Shown: in pieces, positions 36,043 to 44,799 of the stretch
Layout: each line of letters opens with the position of its first letter
Numbering within the stretch: position 1 is the first letter of the stretch
Source: Verrucomicrobiales bacterium
Lineage (GTDB): Bacteria > Verrucomicrobiota > Verrucomicrobiia > Verrucomicrobiales > SLCJ01
Direction: 5' to 3'
Length of the DNA: 64,000 nt
NCBI GenBank assembly: GCA_024636835.1
Contig: JAGXGH010000012.1
Location: 1-64,000, forward strand
Notes under the pieces: model-generated
The model's input: only the letters and a program-made list of their open reading frames with translations
What the model was told of the DNA's origin: nothing
Database searches by the model: none
Translations under genes and position numbers: made by a program

Positions 36043-37494
36043 TTATTTCTTTCCTCCCACAAGCTTCACCTCATGCAGGCTCAAGCCGTAACGACCGCCG
36101 GGTGGGTTGATTTTTAGGTCTAGGCCATTCAATTTTTTTCCGTTGTTGGTGGTAAAGTTGGCCGAGTAAGCCAGCCACAGAGTGCGACCGTCCTCGGAGA
36201 TGAACTTGCTGGGAAAGTTGAGGAAGTAGGCCTGCTCACCGAATCCTTCCATGTAACTGACCATGCGCCAGGGGCCGGTGAGAGAATCAGCCTCGAGAAT
36301 GTAGGAGTTCATCTTCGCCACGGTGGGCCAACCGTCGGTGACGCACATGAGGTATTTCTTCAGCCCCGGCACCCAGGTGACGGTGACGCAGCCCATGTGG
36401 TTGTTCCATTCGATGAGCGGTTTGATTTTCGAAAAGTCATCGGTCCACAACGCTTCACCTGAAGCATCATGACCAGCGAAAAATTCCCAAGCCTTGATGT
36501 CGTTGATGGTTTGCGGAGACGGCGTGACACGGGCGAGGTAGATCTGATCCGCCGAGATCCAGCTCAGGTTGCCATGGGCGAAGGGTTTGCCGTTGGCTTG
36601 TGGGAAGGCGGCTTCACATGCCGACCGGAAGGGTTCTTTGATTTTCTCGCCCTGACGCATCTCGATGTGCATCGGTTCATCGCACTTGTCATTGATCACG
36701 TAGCCGCTCCCGTCGTCGGCCAGTTTCAGGCACGGGCGGGGCAGGGGGTCATTGGTCTCGGCACCCATGGCGACGACGTAGGCTTTGCCGTCCGGCGAGT
36801 GTTCCATGTTCTTGCCATAATCCACGAAGTGTGGCGCGCCCATTTTTACCGGCCCGAGGAATTCGGCAGGTTCGGGAAACAGCGGATTACTTACTGAGGT
36901 TGCTGGGGCTTCCCAGGTTTTACCGAGGTCACGCGAGATATGGAAGCCTGGCATCGGGCCGAGGTTGGGCCAGTTCCAACTGAGTCCGTGGTGCGTGTAG
37001 CTGGCACTGGGGCCGAGACAGTAGGTGCCATAATACCAAATGCCGTCGTGAACGAGAGATCCGGCTGGGTATCTTCCACGGTAGGGAGTTGCCAGCGCTT
37101 GCTTGGGAGGTGAGGTGTTCTTGATTTCGAGATTGAGAGGATCGTCGCCGATCATCACCGCCTGGCCGGTGCGGAAACCGTTTGGCATGCCGCCGCCTGA
37201 TGTGCAGCTTACCCCATCGGTGTGCCCATCGGTCCAGGGTGAGTAGAGGTTTCCATCACTCGCCCAGCTTGGATAAAAAGTATCACCGCAATGGTAGTCG
37301 CTGTGGCGCCCGGTAAATCGGATGCCGGTGAGTGTTTGAGATTGCTCAAAGGGACAGTCGTCAGGAATTGCCGACGGCCAGACGAAGCTGGCTGTATCGC
37401 TGTCTTCGATAGAAGTTCCTTCAGTTACGGGATCAGCGTGTAAGATACACGTTAACAACTGCCCGATGATCAGAGTAGATAGTAGCTTAGTCAT
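36043..37494 (-). CDS. Secreted beta-propeller-like protein (DUF4185-like?)
   Basis: A 483-residue protein; the ATG at 37494 gives a signal peptide (MTKLLSTLIIGQLLTCILHA). Blade-like motifs (DTFYPSWASDGNLYSPW, GIWYYGTYCLGP, GFHISRDLGKTW, GKAYVVAMGA, RTLWLAYSANF) point to a five-bladed propeller of the glycosidase/sialidase type. The 'D..GNLY..W.DG' pattern recalls DUF4185 proteins. Substrate unknown. It begins 4 bp after the stop of the FAD_oxidored gene upstream, so it is in the same transcription unit. Confidence 0.6.
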   Translation of the reverse strand: MTKLLSTLIIGQLLTCILHADPVTEGTSIEDSDTASFVWPSAIPDDCPFEQSQTLTGIRFTGRHSDYHCGDTFYPSWASDGNLYSPWTDGHTDGVSCTSGGGMPNGFRTGQAVMIGDDPLNLEIKNTSPPKQALATPYRGRYPAGSLVHDGIWYYGTYCLGPSASYTHHGLSWNWPNLGPMPGFHISRDLGKTWEAPATSVSNPLFPEPAEFLGPVKMGAPHFVDYGKNMEHSPDGKAYVVAMGAETNDPLPRPCLKLADDGSGYVINDKCDEPMHIEMRQGEKIKEPFRSACEAAFPQANGKPFAHGNLSWISADQIYLARVTPSPQTINDIKAWEFFAGHDASGEALWTDDFSKIKPLIEWNNHMGCVTVTWVPGLKKYLMCVTDGWPTVAKMNSYILEADSLTGPWRMVSYMEGFGEQAYFLNFPSKFISEDGRTLWLAYSANFTTNNGKKLNGLDLKINPPGGRYGLSLHEVKLVGGKK

Positions 37495-37498
37495 AGGA

Positions 37499-38803
37499 TT
37501 AAAATTCCGGCGGGCCATTCAGGTCTTCGCATTTCTCGGGCTTGCCGGGGAGAAAATCAATCACCTGCTTTTGGGCGCGGAGTTTGTCTTGAAGCAAGGG
37601 GATGTTTATTTTCTGAACATCTGTATCGTTCATTGCGGTTATTGTGGCAGCGACTCCGGCGGCATGTCCGGTGATCATCCAGACACTCTCAAGTCGAAGC
37701 GTGCAGTAGGCGACATGGGTGAAGCTCGCGGCTCCTGGGACGAGTAGGTTGGTGCATTCAGTAGGTTTCGGAATGATGGAGCGATACGGAATTTGATACG
37801 CGTATCCGATGCGCCAGATGCGACCTTCATTGACGAACTCATTTTCGTTCAAGGCCACGCGTTGAACGTGGTGACAATCGATGAAGTGGCTGCTGATGCC
37901 AATGCCGTCGGGCTTGCGGCGGTCGGTTTGCACGTCTTGCTGCCTGACCACATACTCGCCCCTCATGCGGCGCGCTTCACGAACGTAAAGCTGGTAGGGA
38001 AGGTGACCGTTATCAGCAAACTCACCCTTATGTAGCCCTACCGCCTTCATCTCCTCCTTTACGTTTGCAGGGACAGAGTCGTCATTGGCGAGAAAGTGAA
38101 ACAGACCAAGCGTGTATTCCATATGGTCTTCAAAGATCTTTTCTCGTTCTTCATAGCTGGCATCCGGCCAATCGAATTGTCCACCGAAATGGCCTAATGA
38201 GAAGATGGCGGACTGTTTGTTGTTTAATTCAAACTTGCCGTTACGTCGCCCATAGAAGTCGAGGAAACGCTTCAGCGTCACTGGCTCATTTTGTGCCACC
38301 TGTTCTTCCAGCCAATTGCGGAGTAATGCATAGCGATCAGCGTCGTAGTGCTTTGGCGCTGGGAAAGGCACTAACAACCTTGAGTCCCTCGTGACCGTGA
38401 GGCGGAAGTTGTAATTCATCGGCGCTGGGTGTGCATCGCCTTCCTTGAGCATGTCGAGATACACCTTCTCAGCGACGCTGGATTCGAAATTATAGGCTGG
38501 CTTCTCCCTGCCATAGTGCTTTCCGAGTTGGTGGTAAAACTCATCAGCGAATCCGCCAATGGTCCACTTCAGCATGTGTTCGGTCTCCGCAGTGTTGAGT
38601 CCGCTCGTACTTAATCCACCGACGTGCCGTGTCGGTTCAACGAGTATGACTTTCGCACCCCCGCGCGTCGCGCTGATAGACGCCGCAATACCACATGGCA
38701 TGCCAGAATAGACGATGATGTCGGCTTCTTTCAATTCGGCCGCCACTACCAATGACGTTGTCGCTAGTGTTATGCCAATGATCGTGGATTTTAGAAATCG
38801 CAT
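37499..38803 (-). CDS. FAD_oxidored-family protein with an apparent internal deletion
   Basis: 434 residues from the ATG at 38803 (a GTG at 38839 overlaps the upstream stop as GTGA and is also possible). A signal peptide is followed by the family's FAD-binding start (GMPCGIAASI, then LVEPTRHVGGLSTSGLN). The C-terminal part is typical (LLVPGAASFTHVAYCTLRLESVWMITGHAAGVAATI). In full-length relatives ~120 residues, including the conserved IDATYEGDL segment, lie between the VYLDMLK helix and the YNFRL motif; here these are only about 10 residues apart, with no frameshift. The protein may be inactive or reduced. These proteins usually accompany polysaccharide-degradation genes. Confidence 0.75.
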   Translation of the reverse strand: MRFLKSTIIGITLATTSLVVAAELKEADIIVYSGMPCGIAASISATRGGAKVILVEPTRHVGGLSTSGLNTAETEHMLKWTIGGFADEFYHQLGKHYGREKPAYNFESSVAEKVYLDMLKEGDAHPAPMNYNFRLTVTRDSRLLVPFPAPKHYDADRYALLRNWLEEQVAQNEPVTLKRFLDFYGRRNGKFELNNKQSAIFSLGHFGGQFDWPDASYEEREKIFEDHMEYTLGLFHFLANDDSVPANVKEEMKAVGLHKGEFADNGHLPYQLYVREARRMRGEYVVRQQDVQTDRRKPDGIGISSHFIDCHHVQRVALNENEFVNEGRIWRIGYAYQIPYRSIIPKPTECTNLLVPGAASFTHVAYCTLRLESVWMITGHAAGVAATITAMNDTDVQKINIPLLQDKLRAQKQVIDFLPGKPEKCEDLNGPPEF

Positions 38804-38835
38804 ACGTCCAAGCGCCCTGTCATCGATTTTCGTCT

Positions 38836-41388
38836 TCACTCCTTCTCAAGAGACGCCATCAACTCAATGGCTGTCGGGGGCAATTTCGCTGCTTGTATCC
38901 AGGCACTGAGGTGGCCCACAGGTGGTGCAGGGCTGGACTTGTGTCCCGACATCCTGAGGAAACTTTTCACTGCGATGGTTACTTCCTTGCCGGCCATCTC
39001 CTTTTGTAAATCTTCAAATAGGAACACACCACGAGCATCGCCTCCGCTCTTGTAATATCCGGAATCCATCTCGCTAACCAGATTGCCATTCACGTAGAGC
39101 GCCATGCCCTCACCACTCCATGCGTGTCCAGCGCCGCCGACCACCAATCGATAACGATGGCTCGGATCAAAAGCAGGTACCCTGAAGGTCTGACGCATCA
39201 ACAGAACCTCGTTTTCCCACATTGTGTTGGGCGTGATATCGCATCCGCAGTAGTCCACACCACAATTCTGACGAACTGCTTTTAGCTCGCCATTGTTCTG
39301 ACCGAACGGAGCCTTGCCAGTTTTCCAACCAGCTTTGGCGGCATCAAAATCGACAGCATACCAGTTTTCCATGCCCTGAGGCAGAGCCACATCACGGTAG
39401 CGCACCAGTGCTCCGTTCTTTTTTGGAGCGGGTTCTTTAGGATCGAACGAGAAATACTGCCACCCGGCCGTCTGCATCTCAGGTCCCCAGCTTTTCCAAG
39501 CGTATTCATCAATGCTCGCGAGCTCGTAGTATTCAATGAGCTTGTCGAGTTGACTCTTCACCACATAAGACTCTTTGTGGTTTTTTTCTGGTGCCTTGTT
39601 TTTCAAGACCATTTCGATGGGTTGCCCATAACGTCGATACCTTGGAGTTCCCAAGGTGCTCGCCGCATACTCGGGAATGATTTGATCCATCATGATGGGT
39701 AACAGCGCTGGCTTAAGAATGGCCAACTCTTCGTCGGTAATCGCTTGCATGGTCGGGATAAAATCCACAGAGGTATCTAACTCGCCAGACGGATACTCGA
39801 CTTGCCCACCTTTGAGCTCAACCATCGCACGACCTAATGCATCGCCGGTGAGCATGTAGGTCTCTGCGTTGTGGTTGTAGTGGTAGTCCTGATTCTTTGG
39901 AGAAACACCAGCATCTCTCCAGAACGGACGGGTATCAATGGTTTTCACCGTGCCGACAAATTCGGGATGCTTCTGCGGATCGGCAACAGCCATCTGTGCC
40001 TCGGCGATTTTCACGTAATGATCCACCATGTCCTTGCCATGGAAACCCACGGTGGCAATCGCCCATGTGGCATCGGGTGCTTTGAATTCCTTGCGCCATG
40101 CTTTGATCAAGTTGGCCAGGTTTTGTTCGTAACGCGCGTTGTGGCCTGGGTTGGGTCCGTCTTTGTGACCTTGCCACCAGACGAAGCCTGCCACTTCAAA
40201 CCCTTGATCTTTGTACTGAGGATATTTCTCACCAAAGTTGTCCAGCACGGCGTGGATCGATGCGGTGTAGTCGTCATATTGTTTGCCGGCATACCACTCG
40301 CCAGCCTTGGGCTTCACCAGTTTGCCGTTGTCGTCCAGCTTCAAGCCATACCCGGGATAGGCCGTCCCTTCGTGTTCCCAGGATTCGGTGCCGGGCGGTA
40401 AAATATCCCAGCCGAGACTGCGGTTGCCAATGTCGGCCTTCATCACGATCACCGGCTCGTCGTGAAACTCGCCCATCACCCAGCCAAAGCCGAGTTCGGG
40501 TCCGAACGTTGGCCCCACCGCCTTGGCGCTGAGCGGGTCGCTCTTGCCCTTGCCCATGTAGGCATCGCAAAGGATGACATCCGGCCGCTCGACCCATTCC
40601 CCATCTTCAGTGACTAGGCTTTTGAATTTTCCTGATTCCTCGGTCACCCAGCGTAAATCGCCCATGCCTTTCATGTCGGTCTTCTCCAGCCATAGCGCGG
40701 CGGAACCGTTTTTGAGATAGGTGATGCGGATCGGATGGCGCTGACCTTTTTTGAGATGGATCTCTGTGATCTTCGGCTTCCCCGCCGTCGTCTTACGGTA
40801 GACCTCCTTGCCGTCGATTTGAGCAATGCACAGGCTGCTGTCCTCAAACCCAGCGTGAACTTGAAAGTTGCCATTCACCGGCACTTCGAGCGTACCTTCC
40901 ACCACGACCGTCGACTGACCACTGAGCGTTGGCAGTTCGGCTGACACCGTGCCCAAAGCCACCGGTTCCATTTTCACTGGCTTCATCTGCGCGTAGTCCG
41001 CTTTCGGATCGTATGCCCCTTCGTAGACTTTGGCGATGGCTCCTTTCGGCGCATCACCGTCAGCCGATTGATAGATACCGTGGGGAAGAATGGCCGAGTT
41101 ACCCACCGGCATCTTACTGGGGGTTACCGCAGGGTCCGCCGATAAGTAGACGCTTTCATAGAAAGGAATGGCGCCTTCGACGCGACCAAATCCCAGACAG
41201 TTGGACTGCCCTGAGAGGATATACACTTTTACTGGCTTGTCCTTGCTTGGCGGATTGGCATCCGGTGCCGGTAATTCGGCAGGAATGGTCGCCGCCATTG
41301 CAGGTAGGATAGAAATGGCCGCCAACATAGCATGCAAGCGCAATGAGTGGAGGAAAGTGCGGGGTGCTTTTTGGGTCATGATAGTCAT
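38836..41388 (-). CDS. Large sialate O-acetylesterase-like protein with inserted domain
   Basis: An 850-residue secreted protein. The SGNH/SASA esterase domain opens with VYILSGQSNCLGFGR (GQSN, nucleophile Ser), then is interrupted by a ~110-residue PA14-like insert (about residues 140-250; FQVHAGFEDSSLCIAQIDGKEVYR). It resumes with VILCDAYMGKG, GPTFGPELGFGWVMG, WWQGH and DYHYNHNAETYMLTGDALG (catalytic His). The last ~200 residues look like a beta-sandwich accessory domain (RYRLVVGGAGHAWSGEGMALYVNG). The family deacetylates sugars such as sialic acid. It is first in a - strand run of five genes and overlaps the GTG codon of the next. Confidence 0.8.
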   Translation of the reverse strand: MTIMTQKAPRTFLHSLRLHAMLAAISILPAMAATIPAELPAPDANPPSKDKPVKVYILSGQSNCLGFGRVEGAIPFYESVYLSADPAVTPSKMPVGNSAILPHGIYQSADGDAPKGAIAKVYEGAYDPKADYAQMKPVKMEPVALGTVSAELPTLSGQSTVVVEGTLEVPVNGNFQVHAGFEDSSLCIAQIDGKEVYRKTTAGKPKITEIHLKKGQRHPIRITYLKNGSAALWLEKTDMKGMGDLRWVTEESGKFKSLVTEDGEWVERPDVILCDAYMGKGKSDPLSAKAVGPTFGPELGFGWVMGEFHDEPVIVMKADIGNRSLGWDILPPGTESWEHEGTAYPGYGLKLDDNGKLVKPKAGEWYAGKQYDDYTASIHAVLDNFGEKYPQYKDQGFEVAGFVWWQGHKDGPNPGHNARYEQNLANLIKAWRKEFKAPDATWAIATVGFHGKDMVDHYVKIAEAQMAVADPQKHPEFVGTVKTIDTRPFWRDAGVSPKNQDYHYNHNAETYMLTGDALGRAMVELKGGQVEYPSGELDTSVDFIPTMQAITDEELAILKPALLPIMMDQIIPEYAASTLGTPRYRRYGQPIEMVLKNKAPEKNHKESYVVKSQLDKLIEYYELASIDEYAWKSWGPEMQTAGWQYFSFDPKEPAPKKNGALVRYRDVALPQGMENWYAVDFDAAKAGWKTGKAPFGQNNGELKAVRQNCGVDYCGCDITPNTMWENEVLLMRQTFRVPAFDPSHRYRLVVGGAGHAWSGEGMALYVNGNLVSEMDSGYYKSGGDARGVFLFEDLQKEMAGKEVTIAVKSFLRMSGHKSSPAPPVGHLSAWIQAAKLPPTAIELMASLEKE

Positions 41389-41548
41389 TAAATACGCAAC
41401 AAAGTCGTATAATCTTTCTCATATCCGCAGCCATCACTCACTCACTTGGTGGGCATTCACAGCTTGATCTTCGGTGTCGAGTGATCACCATCTACCCTTT
41501 ACTGACGGGTGAGATTCATCATGATGTTTTGAGTAGCTTGCCAACTTC

Positions 41549-42520
41549 ATGACGATTCGAATTTCTACGATGACGATGCTTTTCCTCTTTGCGGTTTTGC
41601 CGATTGGTGCGGAAGAGCTGAGCTTTGAGCGTACGTTGATGGGCACACGTTTCAGGGTCGTTTGTCATATCGATAATCGCTCTCAAGTAAAGGAGGCAAC
41701 GCAAGCGGTGAATGCGGCATTTGAGATTGCCGGGGCGTTGAATGACACGGCTTCCGATTACATTGCTGAGAGCGAGCTTTCGCGGCTCGGCACCCAAGCG
41801 GCGGAAACACCGGTTCCGTTGTCGGCATCGCTTTACGTGCTGTTGGATCATTCACGTCGTTTGGCAGAAGCGGCCGATGGTGCATTTGATCCCAGTCTTG
41901 GTCCGCTAACCAAACTTTGGCGTAAGGCTCGTGACCAAGGTCGGTTACCAAAACCGGAAATTCTCCGTGCAGCGCGGTCGGCGGTCGGGTGGCAGAACTT
42001 CACCTTGGACGCAAAATCCCGCAGCATCACCCTGCACCAAAACCACATGGCCTTTGATCTTGGCGGTGTGGCAAAAGGTTATGCGGCGGATCTGATGTTT
42101 GAATCGCTCGCTGCGGCTGGATTTCCCCGGGTTTTGATCGCTGCCGGTGGCGACATCCGTCTCGGTGATGCGCCGCCGGGGCGCGAAGGCTGGCGGGTGG
42201 CTCTACAGACATTTGATCCCGCGCGACCCGACGAGGTGATCGTTCTCGTTAACGCAGCGGTTTCTACTTCTGGGGATCTCTATCAATCAGTCGAGATCGA
42301 AGGTGTGAGGTATTCACACCTTCTTAATCCTGCAACTGGCCTTGGCCTGACTCAGCGGATCGCAGTCAGCGTGATCGCCGATGAAGCGAAACTCAGCGAC
42401 CCACTTGCGACTGCGGCTTGCGTGCTCGGAGTTGATGATGCTATGGCGTTGCGCAAACTGCCCGGTGTCCGCGAGGTAAAAGTTCGGACGGTGCAAGAAC
42501 CCATGCCCACTCAACGTTAG
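41549..42520 (+). CDS. apbE: ApbE-family FAD:protein FMN transferase
   Basis: A 323-residue exported enzyme that transfers FMN from FAD to a Thr/Ser of target proteins outside the cytoplasm. A signal sequence (residues ~7-20) without a lipobox cysteine is followed by the ApbE core: MGTRFRVVCH at 31-40, DGAFDPSLGPL at 110-120, FDLGGVAKGYAADL at 169-182, IAAGGDIRLG at ~197-206 and the Mg-binding STSGDLYQ with YSHLLNPATG. It is divergent from the esterase gene at 41388 (160-bp shared upstream region) and 18 bp ahead of the FAD oxidoreductase, so it probably heads a three-gene operon. Confidence 0.9.
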   Translation: MTIRISTMTMLFLFAVLPIGAEELSFERTLMGTRFRVVCHIDNRSQVKEATQAVNAAFEIAGALNDTASDYIAESELSRLGTQAAETPVPLSASLYVLLDHSRRLAEAADGAFDPSLGPLTKLWRKARDQGRLPKPEILRAARSAVGWQNFTLDAKSRSITLHQNHMAFDLGGVAKGYAADLMFESLAAAGFPRVLIAAGGDIRLGDAPPGREGWRVALQTFDPARPDEVIVLVNAAVSTSGDLYQSVEIEGVRYSHLLNPATGLGLTQRIAVSVIADEAKLSDPLATAACVLGVDDAMALRKLPGVREVKVRTVQEPMPTQR

Positions 42521-42538
42521 TTTGAAATCACCCGCGCT

Positions 42539-43795
42539 ATGAAAAGCACTCGCAGAAAATTCCTTCAACATACCTTGCTTGGTAGCGCCGGTCTTGGCCT
42601 TGGCGTTGCGTCGACATCGGATGTGCATGCCGAGCCCTTAACCGATGCCGCTGAGCCAGAAATCACTCAGGATATTGACGTGCTCGTGGTCGGTGGTGGC
42701 ACTGCTGGAACAATCGCAGCAATCCAAGCTGGACGTGCCGGAGCTAAAGTTCTGTTGGTCGAACGAGGCAGCCAACTTGGTGGCACGATGACTACCGGTG
42801 GGGTGGCATTTCCGGGGCTATTTGATGCCTGGGGCAAGCAAATTATCGCGGGGATCGGCTGGGAGTTAGTCAAAGAGAGTGTTGAACTCGATGGCGGTGA
42901 TTTACCGGATTTTGCCAAGGTGCCGAATAGACATTGGCAAAACCAAGTTTACATCAATCAGTTTCTTTATGCGGTTTTGGCCGAGGAGAAATGCGAGAAG
43001 GCAGGCGTGGAAATTGCCTACTATGAATTCCCGCAGGCTGTGATTAAAACCGACGACGGCTGGCAGGTGGATTGCGTCGGTTTCGGCACCAAGCGCCGCG
43101 TGAATTGCAAACAAATCATCGATTGCACCGGTGGAGCGGAAGTTGTTGGGATGTTGGGATTTGCTCGCTTGCGTGAGGACGAGCGTCAGCCTGGCTCGTA
43201 TCTTTACATGATGGGGAAAGCCCACGAGCCGGGGCGCAATCAAATTCACCGACTTTACGTCCATGGCGCGGATTCCACGAACTCGCGCACCGTCACGCAT
43301 GCCAACCTTACGGGACGAAAATCGATTCTCGCACAGTTGCGTGCGAAGGGGCAGCGACTCATGCACATGCAGCCAGAAACCGGTTTCCGCGAAAGCTACC
43401 GAATCGAAGGCGAAACCATGATCACGGTGAACGATTACCGCTCGGGGAAAAAGTTCGTCGACGCTATTTGCCATGCCTTCTACCCAGTGGATCTCCACAC
43501 CAAGAATGGCGTGAAGCCCGAACCTCTCAAGCCTGGCATCGTGCCGACTGTTCCGCTGAGCGCACTGATCCCCAAAGGCAGTCGCAATATCATCGTCGCC
43601 GGACGCTGTGTAAGCAGCGATCGCCTGGCGAATTCCGGACTGCGGGTGCAGGCGTCGTGCATGGGAATGGGGCAGGCGGCTGGGGTGGCTGCCGCTCTGG
43701 CTGCGAAATCGAACACCACCCCGCTTGATGTGCCACTCAAGCAAATTCACGACATGCTCCGTACCCACGGTGCGATTATTCCAGGTGATGTCTAA
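42539..43795 (+). CDS. Tat-exported FAD-dependent oxidoreductase
   Basis: A 418-residue flavoprotein with a twin-arginine signal (TRRKFLQHTLLG, residues 4-15) and a Rossmann FAD site, VVGGGTAGTIAAIQA (G52/G54/G57), continuing to LVERGSQLGGTMTTGG. The C-terminal SRNIIVAGRCVSSDRLANSGLRVQASCMGMGQAAGVAAAL is the family's second FAD contact (only its pattern is used here). The reaction is unknown. It lies between ApbE and a membrane protein whose start overlaps its stop by 8 bp, suggesting it passes or receives electrons through that membrane partner. Confidence 0.85.
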   Translation: MKSTRRKFLQHTLLGSAGLGLGVASTSDVHAEPLTDAAEPEITQDIDVLVVGGGTAGTIAAIQAGRAGAKVLLVERGSQLGGTMTTGGVAFPGLFDAWGKQIIAGIGWELVKESVELDGGDLPDFAKVPNRHWQNQVYINQFLYAVLAEEKCEKAGVEIAYYEFPQAVIKTDDGWQVDCVGFGTKRRVNCKQIIDCTGGAEVVGMLGFARLREDERQPGSYLYMMGKAHEPGRNQIHRLYVHGADSTNSRTVTHANLTGRKSILAQLRAKGQRLMHMQPETGFRESYRIEGETMITVNDYRSGKKFVDAICHAFYPVDLHTKNGVKPEPLKPGIVPTVPLSALIPKGSRNIIVAGRCVSSDRLANSGLRVQASCMGMGQAAGVAAALAAKSNTTPLDVPLKQIHDMLRTHGAIIPGDV

Positions 43796-44717
43796 GAGGA
43801 AATCCCCGCAGCTCGGCACGCTTCGTCGTCGCTCGATTTCTCTGCTCGCCGCGCTGACCTTTCTGGTTCTTGCCGTCACGGGCGTTCTCGCATTCATCCA
43901 ACCGTTCTCCATCGGTATCATCGGCCTTCATTCGCTGATGGGTTTTCTCTTTATTGCCCTGATCGGATTGCATGTTCTGAATAACAGACATCCTCTGGCA
44001 AGCTACCTGCGCAGCAAGGCGCTGTGGGCGACTCTTGTGCTAACAGCTGCGCTCACCCTGCTGTTCTGGTGGCAACCAGCGCCCGTGAGGGCCGTGCTCG
44101 GTTGGAGCGGTAACCTTGGTCCAGCCTTGGAGCGCTTTGAGATGAGTGGTGACGAAATGGTCTTTGATTACAGCCCCTCGCCGGACTACAAAATGCGTCT
44201 GATGGTCAAGGCTGGCTCCTCATATCAGGATGGCACTCCACCTCAGCTTGCCATTTGGTTAGAGAACCAAGGAGCCTATCACATTAAAACACTGCTCGCC
44301 CCCGAGGATGCCGCAGCATTGCCCTATTGGTCATTTAAGCACGCGGGATGGGAAAAGGCCAGGCGTCATGCGGAAGAGTTGGGAGAGGTTGATGCCGTGT
44401 CCTCACCGACGCCCAATGGCTCGTTCGACCCCGCCGACTACATCCTACCCGGTGATGATGAGGATTCGACACCCTATCGGTTACTGCTTGAGATCAACCA
44501 AGCCAATGATGATCAGCCGTCCTTGGTCTATGCTGTTGAAATCGACAACGCCTTGCCCAGTACCTATCAGATCTTGGATTTGAATGGTTATCCCAAGCGC
44601 GGCGATGATGACGAGAATGGTAAGCAAACTTGGAACCTTTACTATGTCGATGAATCCTTCAGCTCTGCCCTCGGTCTCATCGATAGCGCGCTCTTGGTGA
44701 TTGAGAGGGGGGAGTAG
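43788..44717 (+). CDS. Membrane protein with DUF2271-like domain, likely flavinylation target
   Basis: A 309-residue protein; the ATG at 43788 overlaps the preceding stop codon (ATGTCTAA). The N-terminus has about three membrane segments with two His in one region (IGLHSLMGF and IGLHVLNN), as in haem-b-binding DUF4405/PepSY-type helices. The C-terminal part (about residues 140-309) resembles DUF2271: PPQLAIWLENQGAYHIKTL, then DAVSSPT at 202-208, then DYILPG and a beta-rich end. DUF2271 proteins associate with ApbE, whose target motif is Dxx(S/T)GA(T/S); DAVSSPT keeps the D, S and final T (T208) but not GA. Role as electron carrier is inferred. Confidence 0.65.
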   Translation: MSKRKSPQLGTLRRRSISLLAALTFLVLAVTGVLAFIQPFSIGIIGLHSLMGFLFIALIGLHVLNNRHPLASYLRSKALWATLVLTAALTLLFWWQPAPVRAVLGWSGNLGPALERFEMSGDEMVFDYSPSPDYKMRLMVKAGSSYQDGTPPQLAIWLENQGAYHIKTLLAPEDAAALPYWSFKHAGWEKARRHAEELGEVDAVSSPTPNGSFDPADYILPGDDEDSTPYRLLLEINQANDDQPSLVYAVEIDNALPSTYQILDLNGYPKRGDDDENGKQTWNLYYVDESFSSALGLIDSALLVIERGE

Positions 44718-44799
44718 GGGGGCACACTACATGCATCGAGTGAATCTCCTAGGCCGCCAAAATATTCTTCTCGTAAAAACCCCGTAGCTTTAAATCACC

